Part shown: one piece after another, positions 17,301 to 25,707 of the stretch
Numbering within the stretch: position 1 is the first letter of the stretch
Layout of the letters: every line of letters starts with the position of its first letter
Assembly (NCBI RefSeq): GCF_002251245.1
Contig: NZ_NPJG01000075.1
Coordinates: 1-43,187, forward strand
Direction: 5' to 3'
From: Prevotella sp. P5-92
Lineage (GTDB): Bacteria > Bacteroidota > Bacteroidia > Bacteroidales > Bacteroidaceae
Length of the DNA stretch: 43,187 nucleotides
The notes under the pieces: model-generated
What the model saw: the letters and a program-made list of their open reading frames with translations, nothing else
The model's database searches: none
Told to the model about the DNA's origin: nothing
Position numbers and translations under genes: made by a program

Positions 17301-17846
17301 TTGGATAAGTTTTATTCAACAAGTTTTAAAACATTCTTCAAGATTGGCGTATTCACCCTTGGTGGTGGATACGCCATGATACCTATTATAGAGAGCGAGG
17401 TGGTGGAACGAAAGAAATGGCTCACTAAAGAAGACTTTGTCGATACGGTGGCCATAGCGCAGACATGCCCAGGAGTGTTTGCCATCAACCTCAGCGTCTT
17501 TATTGGATATAAGATGCGACGCTTACGCGGTGCCATATTCACGGCATTGGGCACGGCACTTCCTTCGTTTCTCATCATCCTAATAATTGCCATGTTCTTT
17601 CACCAGTTTGAGGACAACAAGGTGGTGGCTGCCATATTCCGTGGCATTCGTCCTGCCGTGGTGGCGCTCATCGCCGTGCCAACATTCAAAATGGCAAAGA
17701 CGGCGAAGATAGGATGGAGTAATTGTTGGATTCCCGTGGCATGCGCATTGGCAATATGGGCCATGAAGGTGTCGCCTATTCTGATAATCATATTGGCAGC
17801 TGCCGGAGGATATGTATATGGCAAATATATCAAACCCACGGAGTGA
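17301..17846 (+). CDS. Chromate transporter (ChrA half, first of pair)
   Basis: The 181-residue membrane protein carries the ChrA half-domain pattern: FFKIGVFTLGGGYAMIPIIESEVVERKKWLT near the N-terminus, then DTVAIAQTCPGVFAINLSVFIGYKMR and several membrane segments with FRGIRPAVVALI. It is the short-chain type that works as a pair with a second half protein, the next gene. The start is a TTG at 17301, 41 bp after the purL stop. The nearest in-frame ATG would remove the conserved GGGYAM motif, so TTG is preferred. The substrate may be chromate or another oxyanion; family members are not always chromate exporters. Confidence 0.88.
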   Translation: MDKFYSTSFKTFFKIGVFTLGGGYAMIPIIESEVVERKKWLTKEDFVDTVAIAQTCPGVFAINLSVFIGYKMRRLRGAIFTALGTALPSFLIILIIAMFFHQFEDNKVVAAIFRGIRPAVVALIAVPTFKMAKTAKIGWSNCWIPVACALAIWAMKVSPILIIILAAAGGYVYGKYIKPTE

Positions 17847-17894
17847 GAGGCTTGTTTCACGCCATAAGTCATCCAATAAAATAACACAAAAGAT

Positions 17895-18470
17895 ATGATA
17901 TTCTTTCTTCTTTTCATAACGTTTTTCCAAATAGGACTATTTGGTTTTGGCGGAGGCTACGGCATGTTGTCGCTCATTCAAAACGAAGTGGTGTATAACC
18001 ATCATTGGCTCACCACTTCGCAGTTTACAGATATCGTTGCCATTAGCCAGATGACGCCTGGCCCTATTGGCATCAACTCTGCCACATATTGTGGATATAC
18101 AGCTGTCCACAATGCGGGATATGGCAATGCCTTATCAATGCTCGGTAGCGGAATAGCCACGTTTGCTCTCGTGTTGCCATCGTTCATTCTCATGATTCTC
18201 ATCAGCCGCATGTTCCTCAAGTATATGAATACCACGATGGTACAGTCGGCTTTCAGCGGATTGCGTCCGGCGGTTGTTGGCCTTCTTGGTGCTGCCACGC
18301 TGATGCTTATGACTCCCGACAACTTCAGCCTTCCTTCTGTCAACCCATGGCAGTTTTGGATAAGCTGTTTCCTCTTCGCAGCGACGTTTGTCGGCACTTA
18401 TTTCGTGAAAATCAATCCGCTGAAGATGATTGCCTGCTCGGCTGTTGCAGGATTAGTGCTATTGTATTAG
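17895..18470 (+). CDS. Chromate transporter (ChrA half, second of pair)
   Basis: This 191-residue protein mirrors the preceding gene: FFQIGLFGFGGGYGMLSLIQNEVVYNHHWLT at the start, DIVAISQMTPGPIGINSATYCGY as the conserved PGP-type motif, and SAFSGLRPAVVGLLGAATLML later. About six membrane helices are predicted by eye. The two half proteins are expected to pair in inverted topology in the inner membrane. It lies 48 bp downstream of the first half and is probably co-transcribed. A terminator at 18579-18620 follows. Confidence 0.9.
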   Translation: MIFFLLFITFFQIGLFGFGGGYGMLSLIQNEVVYNHHWLTTSQFTDIVAISQMTPGPIGINSATYCGYTAVHNAGYGNALSMLGSGIATFALVLPSFILMILISRMFLKYMNTTMVQSAFSGLRPAVVGLLGAATLMLMTPDNFSLPSVNPWQFWISCFLFAATFVGTYFVKINPLKMIACSAVAGLVLLY

Positions 18471-18483
18471 TGACGAGAAATCA

Positions 18484-18541
18484 CTCACAATATTAATTCT
18501 GCAATAACAAAACTCACGATATTTTTTCTGCGATGACAAAC
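18484..18541. repeat. Two imperfect 29-bp tandem repeats
   Basis: Units at 18484-18512 and 18513-18541 agree at 23 of 29 positions, sharing the cores CTCAC.ATATT and TTCTGC.AT.ACAAA. They lie between the chromate transporter genes and the terminator. The function is unknown; a local duplication that has diverged is likely. Confidence 0.65.
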
Positions 18542-18578
18542 TATCGATTCAAACATGAGTTTTCTTCACCAAAAATAA

Positions 18579-18620
18579 AAAAACCACAGAGATCCAGATT
18601 CGGAGTCTTTGTGGTTTTTT
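18579..18620. terminator. Intrinsic terminator between chrA pair and rnc
   Basis: AAAAAACCACAGAG pairs with CTTTGTGGTTTTTT around a short loop, with A and T tracts on either side. This is a plausible bidirectional terminator for the plus-strand purL/chrA transcripts and the minus-strand rnc transcript. Confidence 0.8.
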
Positions 18621-18688
18621 CTGTTCACAGATTCGACTATATTCGCCGATTATCTTATTCAACTTAGTCGTCAAAAACTGATTCGACA

Positions 18689-19720
18689 TTATTCGCCGAA
18701 GGCGGCAGCTTCAGCTGCAGCGATAATATCTTCACGCGACATTTGTTTTGGCGTTGCCGTAATGTCAGAGAGGTCAAACTCGTCGTTATTGTCGAGTTTA
18801 TTGTTTTTCTTCTCGGTCATTTCGGTAGCCGTTGGCATTGTTTTCGCCTGTTTTGTCTGTTCTTCATCCGTTGTTGTAAAGATGATGAAGTCGTTCTTCT
18901 CTTCTGTGTCAGGAACATTGATTACTGGAGCTTCCTCCATTTTCGTCCTGTTAGCCTTTGCCTCAAAGATGGCATCGATGAACTGCGGTTCGCGTTTTAG
19001 GCGCTGCAATGTCTCTTTGGCAGCCAGTTGTTGGCTTTCCTTTTTCGAATATCCCTTTCCTTTGCTGCCTTCCAGTCCTTCGATACAAGTTTTGTAAACG
19101 AAGGTAGGACTACCTGTCTCGTCCTTGCTTTGGCTCACTTGCTGGAAATCGAGTCTCACCTTGTTTTTCTGGCTCCATTCGATGAGTTTGCTTTTGAAAT
19201 TCACCTCTTTATAAGCCACCTTGTCTATATTGATGAGTTTTTTTAGTATTTGCTTCTGCATAAACCTCATACAGGAGTCGTATCCTCTGTCAAGATAGAT
19301 GGCTCCGACGAGAGCTTCAAATGCGTTTCCTCCCACATAGCTGTTATGGCTATTGTTGTGTCCCGAAGAAAGGATGAGTTGGTTGATGCCCATTTCTTGT
19401 GCAAGACGGTTGAGTGTGTCTCGCTGTACGAGTTTGCTTCTTGTATTGGTGAGGAATCCCTCTCTTTTTCCATCAAAGTGCCGATAGACAATATCGCCTA
19501 CCACGGCGTCGAGGATGGCATCACCCAGAAATTCCAATCTCTCGTTGTTTACAGGTTTTCCTTTAGCGTTTCTCCTTGCCACACTCTTGTGCATGAGAGC
19601 CATTTTGTAATATTCTATCTTTCTTGGATAGAATCCCAGTATTTGGTAAAGAGAAGAAAAAAGCTCCTTCTCCTTTCGGAAAGGGAGCTTTATTTTGTCA
19701 ATAATGATATTATTCAGCAT
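18689..19720 (-). CDS. rnc: Ribonuclease III with a C-terminal extension
   Basis: This endoribonuclease cleaves double-stranded RNA in rRNA and mRNA processing. The catalytic domain carries the signature NERLEFLGDAILD (59-71, with Glu63 and Asp67) and FEALVGAIYLD (134-144, with Glu135). A dsRNA-binding domain spans about 175-241 and ends in KKESQQLAAKETLQRL. About 100 further residues (245-343) are polar and acidic and end SREDIIAAAEAAAFGE; the enterobacterial enzyme (about 226 residues) lacks them. The start overlaps the end of fabF by 11 bp, so the two are co-transcribed. The tail looks disordered and its role is unknown. Confidence 0.96.
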   Translation of the reverse strand: MLNNIIIDKIKLPFRKEKELFSSLYQILGFYPRKIEYYKMALMHKSVARRNAKGKPVNNERLEFLGDAILDAVVGDIVYRHFDGKREGFLTNTRSKLVQRDTLNRLAQEMGINQLILSSGHNNSHNSYVGGNAFEALVGAIYLDRGYDSCMRFMQKQILKKLINIDKVAYKEVNFKSKLIEWSQKNKVRLDFQQVSQSKDETGSPTFVYKTCIEGLEGSKGKGYSKKESQQLAAKETLQRLKREPQFIDAIFEAKANRTKMEEAPVINVPDTEEKNDFIIFTTTDEEQTKQAKTMPTATEMTEKKNNKLDNNDEFDLSDITATPKQMSREDIIAAAEAAAFGE

Positions 19721-20972
19721 ATTTCTTGAATACTACACAAGCGTTGTGACCGCCAAAGCCGAATGTGTTGCTGATGGCAGCACGCACTTCGCGCTTCTGT
19801 GCTGTGTTGAACGTGAAGTTGAGGTTGTAGTCAATCTCCTCGTCGTTGTCTCCCTCTTCGTGATTGATGGTAGGAGGAACGATATCGTTCTTTACAGCCA
19901 AGATGGTAGCCATAGCTTCAACAGCGCCTGCAGCGCCGAGCAGGTGACCTGTCATCGACTTTGTAGAGCTGATGTTGAGCTTGTAGGCAGCATCACCAAA
20001 CACTTCCTTGATAGCCTTAGCCTCAGAGATGTCACCCACGTGTGTTGATGTACCATGCACGTTGATGTAGTCAATATCCTCTGGTTTCAGTCCGGCGTCA
20101 GCAAGAGCGTTCTGCATGACGAGACGTGCGCCGAGTCCCTCTGGATGAGAAGCGGTGATGTGATAAGCGTCGGCGCTCATTCCCTCGCCCACCATCTCAG
20201 CGTAGATCTTGGCACCACGAGCCTTAGCGTGCTCCAGTTCCTCAAGGATGAGGCATCCTGCTCCCTCGCCCATGATAAATCCGTCGCGTGATGCGCTGAA
20301 TGGGCGTGAAGCTGTAGCTGGAGAATCGTTGCGTGTGCTGAGAGCGTGCATGGCGTTGAATCCGCCTACTCCACAAGCACAGATGGCAGCCTCTGCACCA
20401 CCGGCAACGATGGCGTTGGCTTTACCGAGACGCACGAGATTGAACGCGTCGGCGAGAGCATTTGTGGAAGAGGCGCATGCCGATGTCGTTGTATAGTTAG
20501 GGCCGTGGAAGCCGAAGTGTATAGATATTTGTCCAGATGCGATATCTGCAATCATCTTTGGTATGAAGAATGGGTTGAACTTTGGACCATCCTCCTCGTG
20601 GACACCGTAGTATTTCACTTCATCCTCGAAGGTCTTTATACCACCGATACCCACACCGAAAACCACACCGATGCGGTTTTTGTCAACGCTGTCAAGGTCC
20701 ATTGCGCTGTCCTTCACTGCCTGCATTGCCGAAATCATTGCCAGCTGTGTGTAGCGATCCATCTTGCGTGCCTCTTTACGGTCGATGAATTCGGTGATGT
20801 TGAGGTTCTTCACCTCGCATGCGAACTGTGTTTTGAACTTTGATGCGTCAAATAATGTAATAGGTGCAGCACCACTGACACCATTGACGAGGCTGTTCCA
20901 TGTCTCCTCTGGTGTGTTGCCTACGGGAGTAACGGCTCCCATACCTGTTACAACTACTCTTTTTAATTCCAT
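19710..20972 (-). CDS. fabF: Beta-ketoacyl-ACP synthase II
   Basis: FabF condenses malonyl-ACP with acyl-ACP in fatty-acid elongation. The 420-residue protein begins KRVVVTGMGAVTPVGN and has the Cys-His-His triad: Cys166 in TTTSACASSTNA, His306 in INVHGTSTHVGD and His343 in MTGHLLGAAG. The NTFGFGGHNA motif is near the C-terminus. It lies 84 bp downstream of acpP and overlaps rnc, forming an acpP-fabF-rnc operon. Length and motifs are typical of the family. Confidence 0.98.
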   Translation of the reverse strand: MELKRVVVTGMGAVTPVGNTPEETWNSLVNGVSGAAPITLFDASKFKTQFACEVKNLNITEFIDRKEARKMDRYTQLAMISAMQAVKDSAMDLDSVDKNRIGVVFGVGIGGIKTFEDEVKYYGVHEEDGPKFNPFFIPKMIADIASGQISIHFGFHGPNYTTTSACASSTNALADAFNLVRLGKANAIVAGGAEAAICACGVGGFNAMHALSTRNDSPATASRPFSASRDGFIMGEGAGCLILEELEHAKARGAKIYAEMVGEGMSADAYHITASHPEGLGARLVMQNALADAGLKPEDIDYINVHGTSTHVGDISEAKAIKEVFGDAAYKLNISSTKSMTGHLLGAAGAVEAMATILAVKNDIVPPTINHEEGDNDEEIDYNLNFTFNTAQKREVRAAISNTFGFGGHNACVVFKKYAE

Positions 20973-21056
20973 GTAAAAAAAATGATGTTGAAAAAGTTGA
21001 ATGAAGACAATTGGGAATTTCAGAATGTGAAATTCCCAATTGACAATGATTCAAGA

Positions 21057-21293
21057 TTATTTTGAATTCTCTTCGATGTAAGCGATAGCGTCACCTACAG
21101 TGCCGATCTTCTCAGCCTTGTCGTCTGGGATAGATACACCGAAAGCCTTCTCAAACTCCATGATGAGCTCTACTGTGTCGAGAGAGTCTGCACCGAGATC
21201 GTTTGTGAAGCTTGCTTCTGGCTTTACTTCTGCCTCATCTACACCGAGTTTTTCAACGATGATTTCCTTTACTTTAGATTCAATTTCTGACAT
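21057..21293 (-). CDS. acpP: Acyl carrier protein
   Basis: This 78-residue acidic helical protein has the phosphopantetheine attachment site Ser37 in [13 protein letters not shown]. Sequence and size are those of the housekeeping fatty-acid ACP. It is the first gene of the acpP-fabF-rnc operon. A promoter with TTTG and a -7 box lies 53-85 bp upstream. Confidence 0.98.
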   Translation of the reverse strand: MSEIESKVKEIIVEKLGVDEAEVKPEASFTNDLGADSLDTVELIMEFEKAFGVSIPDDKAEKIGTVGDAIAYIEENSK

Positions 21294-21346
21294 AATTTTT
21301 TTGTTTAAAATGTTAATTAATAATTTCTAACTCAAAATTTCGGGTG

Positions 21347-21378
21347 CAAAGTAACTAATTTTTAATGAATTATGCAAA
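21347..21378 (-). promoter_or_regulatory. Promoter of acpP-fabF-rnc
   Basis: On the minus strand a TTTG (21375-21378) is followed after 20 bp by TTACTTTG (21347-21354), close to the Bacteroidetes consensus TAnnTTTG with one substitution. It lies about 54 bp before the acpP start. The sequence between acpP and pdxB is otherwise AT-rich and non-coding. Confidence 0.6.
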
Positions 21379-21501
21379 TTTTTTTGTGAAAATCCGACAT
21401 TTTTTGCACAAACACCCATATATTGTGCAATAATTTTTGCTCAAAATAGTGTATTTTGTGCACTCATTATTTGTATTTTAGTTTTCTGTCCGAAAGGGAA
21501 A

Positions 21502-22503
21502 TCAGCATTTTTCTCGTCGGAGATGATAGTTTCCCCGTTGTTCCTCAAATGCCTCGGGATGTGCTTTCAGCAGCTGGCTGTCGTAGAGCGGATTGTACAG
21601 TTCCAGTGGGTCGCCGTTATAATGAAATCCTGCTGGCAGTTGTGGCGGTGTTATTTTTCCTGGATTATCCATTCCGAAGAATTTGCAGAGCGCTTCTATC
21701 ACCATATTGTCGGCATTGACTTTTCCGTCTGCCGAGTATCCAGCAATGTGTGGAGTGGCAATATAAGCGCGTCGGAGCAGTTCTGGGTTAATGTTCGGTT
21801 CACCTTCCCATGTGTCGATGATGGCATGTGCCACTATTCCGTCGTCCATGGCGTGTAGTAGCGTCTTCTCGTCTATTACACCGCCCCTGCTGGTGTTGAT
21901 TATCGTCACTCCTCGTTGTCCTATGTCATTCATAAACCGTGAATTGGCGAGATGAAATGTAGGATGTGTTCCGTCGTATGTCAGTGGCACGTGGAAGGTG
22001 ATGATGTCAGCCTTTCTGCAAATCTCGTTGAGTGTGACGAGTGTGTCGTCATCGAGGAATGGGTCGTTGACGAGAATGTTCATTCCCATTTTTTCTGCCA
22101 CCTTTTTCACCTCGTGTCCCACATGTCCATATCCTACGATGCCCAATGTGGCTTTTGCCGTGTCAAAGCCGAAGTCACGTTTCATTGAGATAAGAGCCGT
22201 TTCGATATATTGTCCGACGGAAGCTGCGTTACATCCCGGACAGTTCATCCACCTTATCCCGGCACGATCGAGATAGTCGGTGTCGAGATGGTCGATGCCA
22301 ATGGTGGCCGTGGCAACAAATCTCACTTTGCTGCCTTCGAGCAGACGTCTGTCGCATCGCGTGCGTGTCCTCACGATGAGTGCGTCGGCCTCCCTGACGT
22401 CTTCGGCCGAAATATCAGCACCTTTTATATATAAGGTGTCATGTGTTATCCCAGAAAGAGCCTCTCGGATATATGGTATTTTGTCATCAACAATTATTTT
22501 CAT
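21502..22503 (-). CDS. pdxB: Erythronate-4-phosphate dehydrogenase
   Basis: The 333-residue protein belongs to the D-2-hydroxyacid dehydrogenase family and most resembles PdxB, which oxidises 4-phosphoerythronate in vitamin B6 synthesis. It has ATATIGIDHLDTDYLDRAGI (65-84), CPGCNAASVGQY (88-99), the NAD-binding GIVGYGHVG (121-129), and the catalytic Arg206 (NTSRGG), Glu235 and His252 (TPHIAGYS). The C-terminal dimerisation part is shorter than in the roughly 380-residue E. coli enzyme. It is monocistronic, divergent from the DUF4254 gene, with its own -7 box. Confidence 0.93.
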   Translation of the reverse strand: MKIIVDDKIPYIREALSGITHDTLYIKGADISAEDVREADALIVRTRTRCDRRLLEGSKVRFVATATIGIDHLDTDYLDRAGIRWMNCPGCNAASVGQYIETALISMKRDFGFDTAKATLGIVGYGHVGHEVKKVAEKMGMNILVNDPFLDDDTLVTLNEICRKADIITFHVPLTYDGTHPTFHLANSRFMNDIGQRGVTIINTSRGGVIDEKTLLHAMDDGIVAHAIIDTWEGEPNINPELLRRAYIATPHIAGYSADGKVNADNMVIEALCKFFGMDNPGKITPPQLPAGFHYNGDPLELYNPLYDSQLLKAHPEAFEEQRGNYHLRREKC

Positions 22504-22552
22504 CTCTTGTCAAATATTCCCCTTTTGCTGTGTTTTTTCTCGTATTTGGGCG

Positions 22553-22560
22553 CAAAAGTA
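22553..22560 (-). promoter_or_regulatory. -7 box of pdxB
   Basis: The minus strand reads TACTTTTG (TAnnTTTG), 50 bp upstream of the pdxB start. A CAAT complement at about 22583 is too degenerate to call as -33. Confidence 0.5.
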
Positions 22561-22607
22561 CATAAAATCTTGAAAAAATAACCAATTTTCTATGAAAATC
22601 TACTATT

Positions 22608-22642
22608 TTTGTTGGTGATTTAAAAAAGATTGCTTAGATTTG
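22608..22642 (+). promoter_or_regulatory. Promoter of the DUF4254-GT9 operon
   Basis: A TTTG at 22608-22611 is followed after 23 bp by TAGATTTG at 22635-22642, matching the Bacteroidetes promoter pattern. The downstream ATG is at 22671, leaving a short leader. Confidence 0.6.
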
Positions 22643-22670
22643 CAGATAAAAATAAAAAGAAAACAGAAAA

Positions 22671-23282
22671 ATGTCATTTTCAGAACACAGCAACAAGATT
22701 TTCAATCAGGCCATTCGCGACTACCACTTGACCGACAATGTGGACACGCCCATGAACAATCCCTACGAGAGAGGCAGCATCGACTATAGCCTGTATATGA
22801 AATGCTGGATAGACACTGTCCAGTGGCACTTTGAGGACATCATTCGCGATCCGCACATCAATCCTGATGATGCATTGTCGCTGAAAAGACGTATCGACAG
22901 GAGCAATCAGGATCGTACAGACTTGGTTGAGGAGATAGACAGCTATTTCCGTCTTCAGTATAGCCAAGTAAAGCCATTGCCCGAGGCCCGTCTTAACACC
23001 GAGAGTCCGGCATGGGCTATAGACCGTCTGTCAATCCTGGCATTGAAGATATACCACATGGCAGAACAGGTGTCACGCGAGGATGCCTCGGCGGAGCATC
23101 GTGCCAAATGCCAGGCCAAGCTCGATGTGCTCAACGAGCAGCAGGTAGATCTTGGCACAGCCATCGACCAGCTTCTCGACGACATATCCGAGGGAAAGAA
23201 ATACATGAAGGTCTATAGGCAGATGAAGATGTATAACGACCCTTCTACTAATCCTGTCCTTTACGGCAGCGTCAGGAAATGA
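22671..23282 (+). CDS. DUF4254 domain protein
   Basis: This 203-residue, probably all-helical cytosolic protein has the features of the uncharacterised DUF4254 family: FNQAIRDYHLTDN near the start, NPYERGSIDYSLYMKCWIDTVQWHFEDIIRDP at about 25-57, RRIDRSNQDRTDLVEEID and SPAWAIDRLSILALKIYHM. The stop overlaps the start of a GT9 glycosyltransferase gene by 4 bp, and this pairing is common in Bacteroidetes. A role in LPS core assembly with that enzyme is likely by context, but no activity is established. Confidence 0.88.
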   Translation: MSFSEHSNKIFNQAIRDYHLTDNVDTPMNNPYERGSIDYSLYMKCWIDTVQWHFEDIIRDPHINPDDALSLKRRIDRSNQDRTDLVEEIDSYFRLQYSQVKPLPEARLNTESPAWAIDRLSILALKIYHMAEQVSREDASAEHRAKCQAKLDVLNEQQVDLGTAIDQLLDDISEGKKYMKVYRQMKMYNDPSTNPVLYGSVRK

Positions 23283-24331
23283 GGAAGGAGCATCTTCTCA
23301 TCATCAGGTTTTCCGCCCTTGGCGACGTGGCGATGATGGTGCCTGTCGTATCCTCATTGGCAAGGACTTATCCCGACTTACGCATCACGGTGCTGAGCCG
23401 CACCTTCGCGCGGCAGCTGTTTGACGACATCTCACCCAACGTCAGTTTCATGGGCGCCGACCTCAAGGTGGAATATCGTGGTATAAAAGGTCTTAATGCC
23501 TTGTATCGTAGGCTTACGGCGAAGAATTTTACTGCCATTGCCGACTTCCACAACGTGTTACGCTCTGATTATCTACGTCTTAGATTTAATCTTGACAGAT
23601 ACCGTGTGGCACATATAAAGAAAGATCGTGCCGGAAGGCGACGTCTCACCTCCACCGCTAACAAGTGTCTTGTGCAACAGCCGTCTCCGTTCAAGAAGTA
23701 CGCCGACGTGCTTTCATCCTTGGGCTATCCCGTCGAGGTGAAGTTCCAGTCAATCTTCCCCGATGAAGGCGGCAATCTCAACCTTCTTCCAGCCGTTGTC
23801 GGTCCGAAGAAAGCCAATGTCAAGTGGATAGGCATAGCCCCGTTTGCCGCCCACCAAGGCAAGGTATATCCGGTTCGGCTGATGTATCAGGTGGTGGAAG
23901 GCATCGCAAGCGGTAATCCTGGTTGCCGTTTGTTTCTCTTTGGAAAAGGAGCCAAGGAGGAAAGCGTCTTCAACGAGTGGTGTCAGTCTGTTCCACAGTG
24001 TGTCAGCGTAGGCGCACATCTCGAGTCGCTGTATCAGGAACTCATCCTCATGAGCCATCTCGACGTAATGGTGTCGATGGACAGCGCCAACATGCACCTT
24101 GCCTCGCTCACCGCCACGCCCGTGGTCAGCATTTGGGGAGCCACACATCCGGTTGCCGGTTTCCTTGGCTGGGGTCAGAGCATGGATAATGTCATACAGC
24201 TCGACTTGCCTTGCCGCCCATGCAGCATCTTCGGCAACAAGCCCTGCCTCAGAGGCGACTATGCTTGCTTGAGAAACATTGCGCCAGAGATGGTTGTGGA
24301 ACGCGTCAACAAGATTTTGTCCAAGACATAG
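23279..24331 (+). CDS. GT9 heptosyltransferase-like glycosyltransferase
   Basis: The 350-residue protein starts with the GT9 pattern LLIIRFSALGDVAMMVPVVSSL. It continues with PDLRITVLSR, WIGIAPFAAH (substrate loop), and the donor-side MVSMDSANMHLASLTATPVVSIWGATHP, typical of ADP-heptose-LPS heptosyltransferases. It most likely adds heptose or a related sugar to the LPS inner core in the cytosol. The start overlaps the DUF4254 gene by 4 bp (ATGA), so translation is coupled. Four Cys in the C-terminal PCRPCSIFGNKPCLRGDYACL resemble a metal-binding cluster present in many Bacteroidetes homologues. Confidence 0.92.
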   Translation: MRKEHLLIIRFSALGDVAMMVPVVSSLARTYPDLRITVLSRTFARQLFDDISPNVSFMGADLKVEYRGIKGLNALYRRLTAKNFTAIADFHNVLRSDYLRLRFNLDRYRVAHIKKDRAGRRRLTSTANKCLVQQPSPFKKYADVLSSLGYPVEVKFQSIFPDEGGNLNLLPAVVGPKKANVKWIGIAPFAAHQGKVYPVRLMYQVVEGIASGNPGCRLFLFGKGAKEESVFNEWCQSVPQCVSVGAHLESLYQELILMSHLDVMVSMDSANMHLASLTATPVVSIWGATHPVAGFLGWGQSMDNVIQLDLPCRPCSIFGNKPCLRGDYACLRNIAPEMVVERVNKILSKT

Positions 24332-24355
24332 TGAGCACCTAAAGTTGGAGAAACC

Positions 24356-24433
24356 ACGTATTCTTCCGACGGTTGAGGAAAACGTATTCTTCCGATGGTT
24401 GAGGAAAACGGTTGAGGAAAACGGTTGAGGAAA
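24356..24433. repeat. Nested tandem repeats downstream of GT9
   Basis: Two 26-bp units lie at 24356-24381 and 24382-24407 and differ at one position. They are followed by two extra copies of their 13-bp 3' half (ACGGTTGAGGAAA) at 24408-24420 and 24421-24433. The array lies in the 197-bp gap before rubredoxin. It looks like a slippage-prone minisatellite; copy number may vary between strains. Confidence 0.85.
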
Positions 24434-24528
24434 ACGGATACTGAAAAGCAGTTACGTATCAACGATTGCGAAATATCATTTGGATATTATTCATTTATAT
24501 TTACCAACATTTAAAAAAATAGAAGATT

Positions 24529-24693
24529 ATGAAAAAGTACATTTGCGACACATGTGGCTGGGTGTATGATCCAGCAGTAGGCGATCCCGAAGGCGGTATC
24601 GAACCAGGAACAGCATTTGAGGATATTCCAGACGATTGGGTATGCCCATTGTGTGGAGTAGGAAAAGACGATTTTTCTCCAGTAGAGGAATAA
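24529..24693 (+). CDS. Rubredoxin
   Basis: This 54-residue protein is a complete rubredoxin: iron ligands Cys6 and Cys9 (CDTCG) and Cys39 and Cys42 (CPLCG), with the family aromatic residues [13 protein letters not shown] between. It is a small electron carrier with one iron atom in the cytosol, often linked to oxidative-stress or anaerobic redox enzymes. Its TAA stop overlaps the ATG of the following cation-efflux gene (TAATG), so the two are translationally coupled. Confidence 0.97.
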   Translation: MKKYICDTCGWVYDPAVGDPEGGIEPGTAFEDIPDDWVCPLCGVGKDDFSPVEE

Positions 24694-25628
24694 TGTCTAT
24701 GACAACCAAAGAACGCGAGAAAGCCATCTATCGCGTAACCATCGCCGGAAGCATCATCAACATGGTGCTCCTGGCGTTTAAATTTATTGCGGGCATCCTT
24801 GGCGGTTCAGCAGCGATGATAGCAGATGCCGTCCACTCGCTGTCAGATTTCCTTACCGACATCGTCGTGATGGTCTTTGTGCGCATCAGTTCTAAGCCTG
24901 TTGACGAGGGTCACGACTATGGTCACGGCAAGTACGAGACGCTCGCCACGTCGCTCATCGGCATGGGACTTCTTGCCGTAGGAGTGATGATTTGCTATAA
25001 CGGCCTTCACGACATCTACCATGCCATTCAAGGCTACCATCTCCGTCAGCCAGGGTTCATAGCTCTCGCCGCAGCATTGCTGAGCATTGCCCTGAAGGAA
25101 TGGGCTTACCAGTTTACTGCCCGTGTGGGACGCAAGGTTGACTCCAAGGTGGTGATAGCCAACGCTTGGCATCACCGCAGCGACTCCTTGTCGTCGATAG
25201 GCACAGCGGTGGGCATTGGCGGAGCCATTCTCCTTGGCGACAAGTGGTCTGTCCTCGACCCGTTGGCCGCCGTCATCGTGAGTGTCTTCATCATGAAGAC
25301 CGCCATGTCGCTATTGCGGCAGTCGTCCGACGAGCTGCTTGAGAAGAGTCTTCCTTCAGATATTGAGGCAGAGATAGTAAACCTTGTCAACGAGGAGCCA
25401 GTGGCAAGCGAGGTGCATCATCTCCGCACCCGTCGAATAGGCAATAACATTGCCATAGAGATGCATGTGCGTATGCCAGGAGAGATAACGCTCTACGAGT
25501 CACATCTCTATGCCACGAATATAGAACGGCGATTACGCGAGCGGTTCGGCGCAAACACCCACGTAGGTCTTCACGTCGAACCGCTGAAAATTGACGGACA
25601 TTACGTAGATCCGCGCCATCTTGATTGA
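24693..25628 (+). CDS. Cation diffusion facilitator family metal exporter
   Basis: From the ATG at 24693 the protein has 311 residues. It has six membrane segments and CDF signatures: MIADAVHSLSDFLTD with metal-binding Asp45 and Asp52, HDYGHGKYETLA, and NAWHHRSDSLSSIG as the second metal-site pair. A C-terminal cytosolic ZT-dimerisation domain ends in a His-containing strand. CDF proteins export Zn, Fe, Mn or Co ions using proton antiport. A longer frame from 24636 would overlap rubredoxin without family similarity. A second ATG at 24699 is also possible. Coupling to rubredoxin suggests an iron link, but the metal is not determined. Confidence 0.93.
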   Translation: MSMTTKEREKAIYRVTIAGSIINMVLLAFKFIAGILGGSAAMIADAVHSLSDFLTDIVVMVFVRISSKPVDEGHDYGHGKYETLATSLIGMGLLAVGVMICYNGLHDIYHAIQGYHLRQPGFIALAAALLSIALKEWAYQFTARVGRKVDSKVVIANAWHHRSDSLSSIGTAVGIGGAILLGDKWSVLDPLAAVIVSVFIMKTAMSLLRQSSDELLEKSLPSDIEAEIVNLVNEEPVASEVHHLRTRRIGNNIAIEMHVRMPGEITLYESHLYATNIERRLRERFGANTHVGLHVEPLKIDGHYVDPRHLD

Positions 25629-25707
25629 CGGTCGTTGATATCCACGTCATAGATGTTGACGAATCGTAATGTAGATCAGCTCGTTAATCGATATGTAAAT
25701 CCGCTCG

